Below are positions 27,903-31,489 of a stretch of 31,489 bases of DNA, one piece after another. The stretch is from Gracilaria domingensis (Eukaryota > Rhodophyta > Florideophyceae > Gracilariales > Gracilariaceae). A model generated the notes under the pieces. That model was given only the letters and a program-made list of their open reading frames with translations. It made no database searches and had not been told where the DNA came from. Location: positions 1-31,489 of the forward strand of contig VCMS01000297.1 of assembly GCA_022539475.1 (NCBI GenBank). The letters are read 5' to 3'. Each line of letters opens with the position of its first letter. Within the stretch, counting starts at the first letter, position 1. The translations under genes and the position numbers were made by a program.

Positions 27903-30101
27903 ATGCTTTCTCATCAAGACGATGGAGAAGGGCTTAACTCTTACCTCATTCCAACAATAATGGGTCGCCCAAAATCTAATCGATGGGCATTCTTTGACAA
28001 AACTTCCCCTCCGACTGGCATGAAAACAACCCGCGCAAAATGTAAGTACTGTCAACGGACCGTTTCAGCTACGTCAACTAATATGGATACGCACTACCGT
28101 AACTGCAAGTCTGTGAAACGAGCAATTGGTGCCCTTGTTGCTACACCCGCCATAGCGTTGCCAAACACACCAACAAACTCAACAGCTGGTCCTTCCGTAC
28201 CCAGTTCAAGAAACGTATCTGTCAATACGCAAATATCTACTGGTCCACTATCGCATTTAGTACAAGGGGTTATTACGATGGAGCAAAGAAATCGCTTGGA
28301 TAATCTTCTTGCCAATGCTATACATGAGACGGGTTCAAGTTTTTCTCTCTTTGAACACCCATCCCGGCGTCAGTTTTTCCAATTTCTTGCCCCACATTAC
28401 CGGCTTCCATCAGCGCCAATCATTAGTGGCCAACTGCTTGATGATGTGTATGAGAGAGTCATGAACCAGTCATTTGAAATGATTCGGAACAACAAGGGAG
28501 GTGTTCTAGGCATTGATGGTTCTACAAACCGTGTATCCAAATCACTGTGTAACGTCATTGTCCACGTTCCGGTTCCTTTATTTATTGAGTACCTTCGGTC
28601 TGACTTAAACCGCGAGACAGCGGAAAACATGGTGGCCAGATTGAAAAATTTGTTGGAGAGACTAACAGTGAAACTTGGACAATCACCTTGTTTTGGATTT
28701 ATATCCGATTCTTGTAACGCAATGCGTGCATTACGAGCTCGGCTTTTGGAGTTGCATACTATGAAGTTTACATATAGCTGCAGTACACACTGTTTGCATA
28801 ACCTAAGTATGGACATTGGTCGTCTACCAATACTTTCGGCAACGGTCAAGCAAGCAATGTTTGTTTCAAAAACTGTAAAGAATGTTGGTTTGTTGCGGAA
28901 GCTTTATGAATCCATTTGCATGGAAATGAAGGGAAGAATCTATGCAATGGTTCTCTTCTCTCCCACACGATGGACGTCTGTTAATAGAATGCTTTCCAGA
29001 CTGCTCACTGTCCGTTCCGTGCTTGCATTCATTCCTGTTGTTCTCTTAAACGAACGAAGCCAACGTGGCATTGATCCTCAGTTTGAACTACCAAATAATC
29101 TGGCAACGACTTTAATGAGTGCTTCATTCTGGGCTAATGTGGAACGAATTGTATCTGTGTTGGAACCAATCTCGTACTACATTGGACTATTGGAATCCGA
29201 CACCGCCACATTATCAGATGCATACGCCTGTTTCGTTTGTACTGCGTCGTCGATTCGCTCGTCTTCACTGCTTTCAACCGAAGAAAAGCATTATGTGGAG
29301 TCTTCCTTGACTCGCCGATGGAACCGTATTTACTCACCCGTCCACGCTCTCGCAATTCGATGCGACCCGTTGTACACCGAGCTCTTATCCTTTTTTCGCC
29401 CTTTGTATGGTCCTGAATTCTCTGAACTTGGAAATGGGGATCTTAATGAGCAATGTCACAGCGCTTTGAAACTGTTGGCTTCCAACTCTGAACACAATGA
29501 TAATTTGATGAATGATTTTCTGCGACTCTCACTCTCGAACGAACCATTGTTAACCTCGTTGAAGCATTTTCAGCCACGTTTTATTTGGGGTCAACTTCGC
29601 GGAAAGTTTCCCCATCTTGCCCTGGCTTTGGATGAAGTGTACCGTTCTCCTGCTTCCACCGCTGGGATTGAGCGAAACCATAAAATAACGAAACGCGTAC
29701 TCAGTGAACGTCGTTGTCGCCTTGGAGAGTTAACTATGGAAAAACAGGTTGCCGTTGCTCACAATGCGTCAATTTGCCGACGCGTTCCTCGGAATATTCG
29801 TCATAAAGGGTTCTTGGAGCTACTCCCTCACGTCCAAGCCGCAGTTCCCTCCCCTCCTCAACATGTTGCTGCTATTCAAACAGCCCCGAATGCACCACTC
29901 CATCCAGGCCATTCTGCAGTTGCTACTCCCACCAATCCCGAAACAGAGACGCAATCTGGGTCAGAAAGTGAAAATCAAAATCAAGAAGGGACCGAAGAGT
30001 GGGATGACGAGGCCGTTTTGTTAGAAATACAATTGATGGAGATTAACAGTGCTGAGAACATACCAGACGACATCCTCTTTGCGATGCCCACATCTTTGTA
30101 A
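27903..30101 (+). CDS. hAT-family transposase, intact
   Basis: 732 residues from 27903; an internal ATG at 27960 (MGRPKSNRW) is an equally good start, because the BED finger begins there. BED-type finger: W28, C47, C50, H64, C68. The RNase H-like catalytic core shows D205 (GIDGST), D269 (SDSCNA), the hAT C-x2-H motif (C293 to H296) and SPTRWTSVNRML. The C-terminal dimerisation region carries FPHLALALDEVYRSPAS followed by E590-R591, the probable third catalytic residue. It would cut the element ends and reinsert the element with 8-bp duplications. The C-terminal 80 residues are Pro/Gln/Glu-rich and acidic. No frameshift or stop. It lies wholly within the TIRs, and nothing else on its strand looks coding. 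Confidence 0.94.
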   Translation: MLSHQDDGEGLNSYLIPTIMGRPKSNRWAFFDKTSPPTGMKTTRAKCKYCQRTVSATSTNMDTHYRNCKSVKRAIGALVATPAIALPNTPTNSTAGPSVPSSRNVSVNTQISTGPLSHLVQGVITMEQRNRLDNLLANAIHETGSSFSLFEHPSRRQFFQFLAPHYRLPSAPIISGQLLDDVYERVMNQSFEMIRNNKGGVLGIDGSTNRVSKSLCNVIVHVPVPLFIEYLRSDLNRETAENMVARLKNLLERLTVKLGQSPCFGFISDSCNAMRALRARLLELHTMKFTYSCSTHCLHNLSMDIGRLPILSATVKQAMFVSKTVKNVGLLRKLYESICMEMKGRIYAMVLFSPTRWTSVNRMLSRLLTVRSVLAFIPVVLLNERSQRGIDPQFELPNNLATTLMSASFWANVERIVSVLEPISYYIGLLESDTATLSDAYACFVCTASSIRSSSLLSTEEKHYVESSLTRRWNRIYSPVHALAIRCDPLYTELLSFFRPLYGPEFSELGNGDLNEQCHSALKLLASNSEHNDNLMNDFLRLSLSNEPLLTSLKHFQPRFIWGQLRGKFPHLALALDEVYRSPASTAGIERNHKITKRVLSERRCRLGELTMEKQVAVAHNASICRRVPRNIRHKGFLELLPHVQAAVPSPPQHVAAIQTAPNAPLHPGHSAVATPTNPETETQSGSESENQNQEGTEEWDDEAVLLEIQLMEINSAENIPDDILFAMPTSL

Positions 30102-30105
30102 TAAA
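30100..30105 (+). terminator. AATAAA overlapping the transposase stop codon
   Basis: The stop TAA (30099-30101) runs into AATAAA, a possible polyadenylation signal placed unusually close to the coding end. Confidence 0.4.
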
Positions 30106-30452
30106 GGTTGTTCTCAATTAGTGCTATACAGCCCGCGATTAGAAGTAGGAATTTCCGACAGCTGTTTCCGCTCTCCCTTTTTCCCATGAACATTGTACAC
30201 CATTCAGTGCAAGCTAAACAAAACCATTTTGCATCGTTCTGGCCGCCATTGACGAACGAAAACAGTTTCCATGACATTCTCCTTTCCTCCGAGGCTGTTC
30301 TACCTTGCCCAGATTTGCGCAAATAGGTCCAGAATAGAACGAAGCTACGCAATACAAAGTATCTATGAGTTTCCCAGCGTAGCTTACCCGCACAGAAAGC
30401 AGGAACCTGTGGTATCCCGAAGCCAACAGTTATAATATGGGGACTGCAGTGA

Positions 30453-30469
30453 CCTGCATACGATGCAGG
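30453..30469. repeat. Small inverted repeat CCTGCAT/ATGCAGG
   Basis: Perfect 7-bp arms around ACG. Confidence 0.7.
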
Positions 30470-31040
30470 TGTGGTGCTGCCAGTGTTTGTCGGTGTTTTA
30501 GTGGCTATCACGGTCTTCTGTCAGAACTGTGCTTTGACGTGAATGACAGCAGAATACTCTTAGCATCAATGGACAGCACTCTGAAGACATGAGATCTACC
30601 AAGCGGTCTTCTTTTTGACTCGCTTCATTTCGATGATGCGCCGACCAGCATAGCTGTGGCTTCAAACCGAGGTGTATTGCCACCACTCATGTGAACAATC
30701 TTGGTGTGAATTTATAGGTAAATATGGAGAGCCTTCCAATTGGACGTAGTCTTGGTGCGAGTTTCCGCACAGAATGATAGTCAATAAATGTCATCGACAG
30801 CGCTTTTCTTTCTTCCATGTCGGTCAATGATTGTGCGTGCGAGCGGCATGGCGAAGGCCAGCTTAGAGCTTTGCAATGATGCCCGATTGTTTTCGGCTCT
30901 CCGCTTTTGGAGCAAAAAACCAACGCGGCCGTAACTTACTGTATATTTGCCATCATATGCATCAAAGAAGGAACGCAATGGCGTAGGTGATTGTCCGGCA
31001 TGCAGTTGTTGGCTCGCTCTGTGCAAAGCATGTGCTCAAA

Positions 31041-31104
31041 AGGACGCATCAAATGTCTGCCATGGCCGGAAGGGAGTCAGACATGACAAAGGACGATGCG
31101 TCCT
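31041..31104. repeat. Nested inverted repeats near the hAT right end
   Basis: AGGACGCATC (31041-31050) pairs perfectly with GATGCGTCCT (31095-31104). Inside it ATGTCTG (31053-31059) pairs with CAGACAT (31078-31084). GTCTGCCAT (31055-31063) can alternatively pair with ATGGCAGAC (31152-31160). Confidence 0.75.
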
Positions 31105-31198
31105 AATGCAGGACGGTGATCGGTGGATGCAGCGCGCGACCATATGCCATGATGGCAGACGTTCTCGTGGAAGCTGGTGGCTCTCGTTGAATTAATTC

Positions 31199-31227
31199 CA
31201 TTACAGTAACCAGAGGGTACTGTAATG
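31199..31227. repeat. 10-bp inverted repeat, hAT right end
   Basis: CATTACAGTA and TACTGTAATG around a 9-bp centre, about 100 bp from the element end. Confidence 0.8.
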
Positions 31228-31302
31228 TTTCGAATGTTTTTTGAACCCTGGTCATTTCCAATAGGTACAAAACGCGTTTTAAACGTTTCGTTTCATTCGA
31301 AA

Positions 31303-31323
31303 CGAATTTAAAGCGTTTGTATA
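31303..31323 (-). repeat. hAT terminal inverted repeat, right
   Basis: Reverse complement TATACAAACGCTTTAAATTCG; matches the left end at TATA, AAAC and the TTTAAA core. Confidence 0.75.
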
Positions 31324-31384
31324 TTTACCCATCTTGTTCACATTTTCCTCACTTCCCTTTGTCTAACCTGCGCACGCTGCGTTA
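31324..31384 (+). repeat. Right hAT target duplication and end of third LTR-C
   Basis: TTTACCCA (31324-31331), then the LTR-C 3' end (TCACTTCCCTTTGTCTAACC, then CTGCGTTA). The LTR end at 31384 is set by the following GCTCA duplication. Confidence 0.88.
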
Positions 31385-31489
31385 GCTCATCGTTGAGCGC
31401 GGTATGTACACTTGGGTGAGCAGCATCGATCTGATCCTTGTTAGCCCCATCACGTTGCTTTTTGAAACAGTTCTTCTGGATATGACCCT
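31385..31489 (-). pseudogene. Copia gag zinc-knuckle fragment (E5, upstream part)
   Basis: Short minus-strand frame reading GHIQKNCFKKQRDG, the second half (H-x4-C) of a CCHC knuckle, then a Lys/Asp-rich linker to ALNDE. Taking out one copy of GCTCA joins it in frame to the protease-side coding at 21028. It is therefore the upstream continuation of E5. The first Cys pair lies beyond the window. Confidence 0.85.

Larger units (their letters stand above)
27719..31323 (+). mobile_element. Complete hAT DNA transposon (3605 bp)
   Basis: Bounded by 8-bp direct repeats and imperfect terminal inverted repeats: left TATAGAAACATTTAAAACG, right (reverse complement) TATACAAACGCTTTAAATTCG. Eight-base duplications and a transposase with BED finger and C-terminal dimerisation region are standard for hAT. 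AT-rich ends with GTTTCGAAAC-like subterminal motifs contrast with the GC-richer flanks. With intact ends and ORF it may be autonomous. Confidence 0.93.
30102..31323. other. hAT 3' region, no assigned gene
   Basis: 1.2 kb without a recognised gene. Minus-strand frames read toward the transposase. One (30511 to 29981) contains SWKLFSF...WFCLACTEWC, reminiscent of a BED-like W..F...C..C pattern, but it overlaps the transposase 3' end and lacks a clear His/Cys pair. The right part is rich in inverted repeats (30453-30469, 31041-31104, 31199-31227), probably subterminal transposase-binding or structural sequence. Confidence 0.5.
21029..31384 (+). mobile_element. Family C copia composite (LTR-internal-LTR-scrap-partial LTR)
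   Basis: 10,356 bp inserted into E5, flanked by a perfect 5-bp duplication GCTCA (21024-21028 and 31385-31389), the usual Ty1/copia size. Contents: LTR 21029-21758, interior with intact Gag-Pol, LTR 26781-27509, a second PBS and 119 bp of leader, then the last 129 bp of a third LTR interrupted by a hAT transposon. LTR 1 and 2 differ at about ten positions. LTR 3 differs from them at roughly one base in six. Confidence 0.88.

Overview
The window is repeat-rich nuclear DNA from a eukaryote. Everything I can recognise is a transposable element: several Ty1/copia LTR retrotransposons nested in one another, plus one hAT DNA transposon. I see no host gene, rRNA, tRNA or CRISPR. The taxon cannot be fixed from the sequence. 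A protist such as an oomycete or related stramenopile, or an early-branching fungus, would fit; this is a guess.

There are two LTR families. Family B/A lies mostly on the minus strand: LTR-B is about 786 bp, and LTR-A is 944 bp with a 166-bp U3 extension. Family C lies on the plus strand with LTRs of about 730 bp. Both use a primer-binding site complementary to the anticodon arm of initiator tRNA-Met (half-tRNA priming).

Layout. 1-1987: 5' end of minus-strand element E1 (Gag, leader, PBS, LTR). 1988-4227: dead plus-strand pol fragment E2. 4228-6132: 5' part of a family C element, E3 (LTR, PBS, leader, start of gag). 6133-9005 and 13428-13652: minus-strand E4 (LTR, PPT, frameshifted pol), split by a non-coding element, A1 (9006-13427). 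A1 has apparently identical 944-bp LTRs and a 2.5-kb internal region without gag or pol. A1, the adjacent integrase scrap and LTR sequence then recur as a 4655-bp tandem duplication (9489-14143 and 14144-18798) joined by a chimeric LTR. 18308-20013: two LTRs around only 134 bp (TRIM-like). 20014-21028 and 31385-31489: minus-strand element E5, split by a 10.4-kb family C composite (21029-31384) with a perfect 5-bp target duplication GCTCA. The composite holds LTR, an intact Gag-Pol ORF (22450-27003), LTR, a leader scrap and the last 129 bp of a third LTR. That third LTR is interrupted by a complete hAT element (27719-31323, TSD TTTACCCA) with an intact 732-aa transposase.

How the parts relate: family C and the hAT element carry intact-looking enzymes; E1, E2, E4 and E5 are fragments or mutated. 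A1 has no enzyme but keeps LTRs, PBS, PPT and a leader like that of E1, so it is probably mobilised in trans. The most unusual signals are an array of about 14 hairpin-forming repeats in A1 whose stems change in a compensatory way, a structured leader block shared by A1 and family C, and a U3 block shared by LTR families B/A and C.
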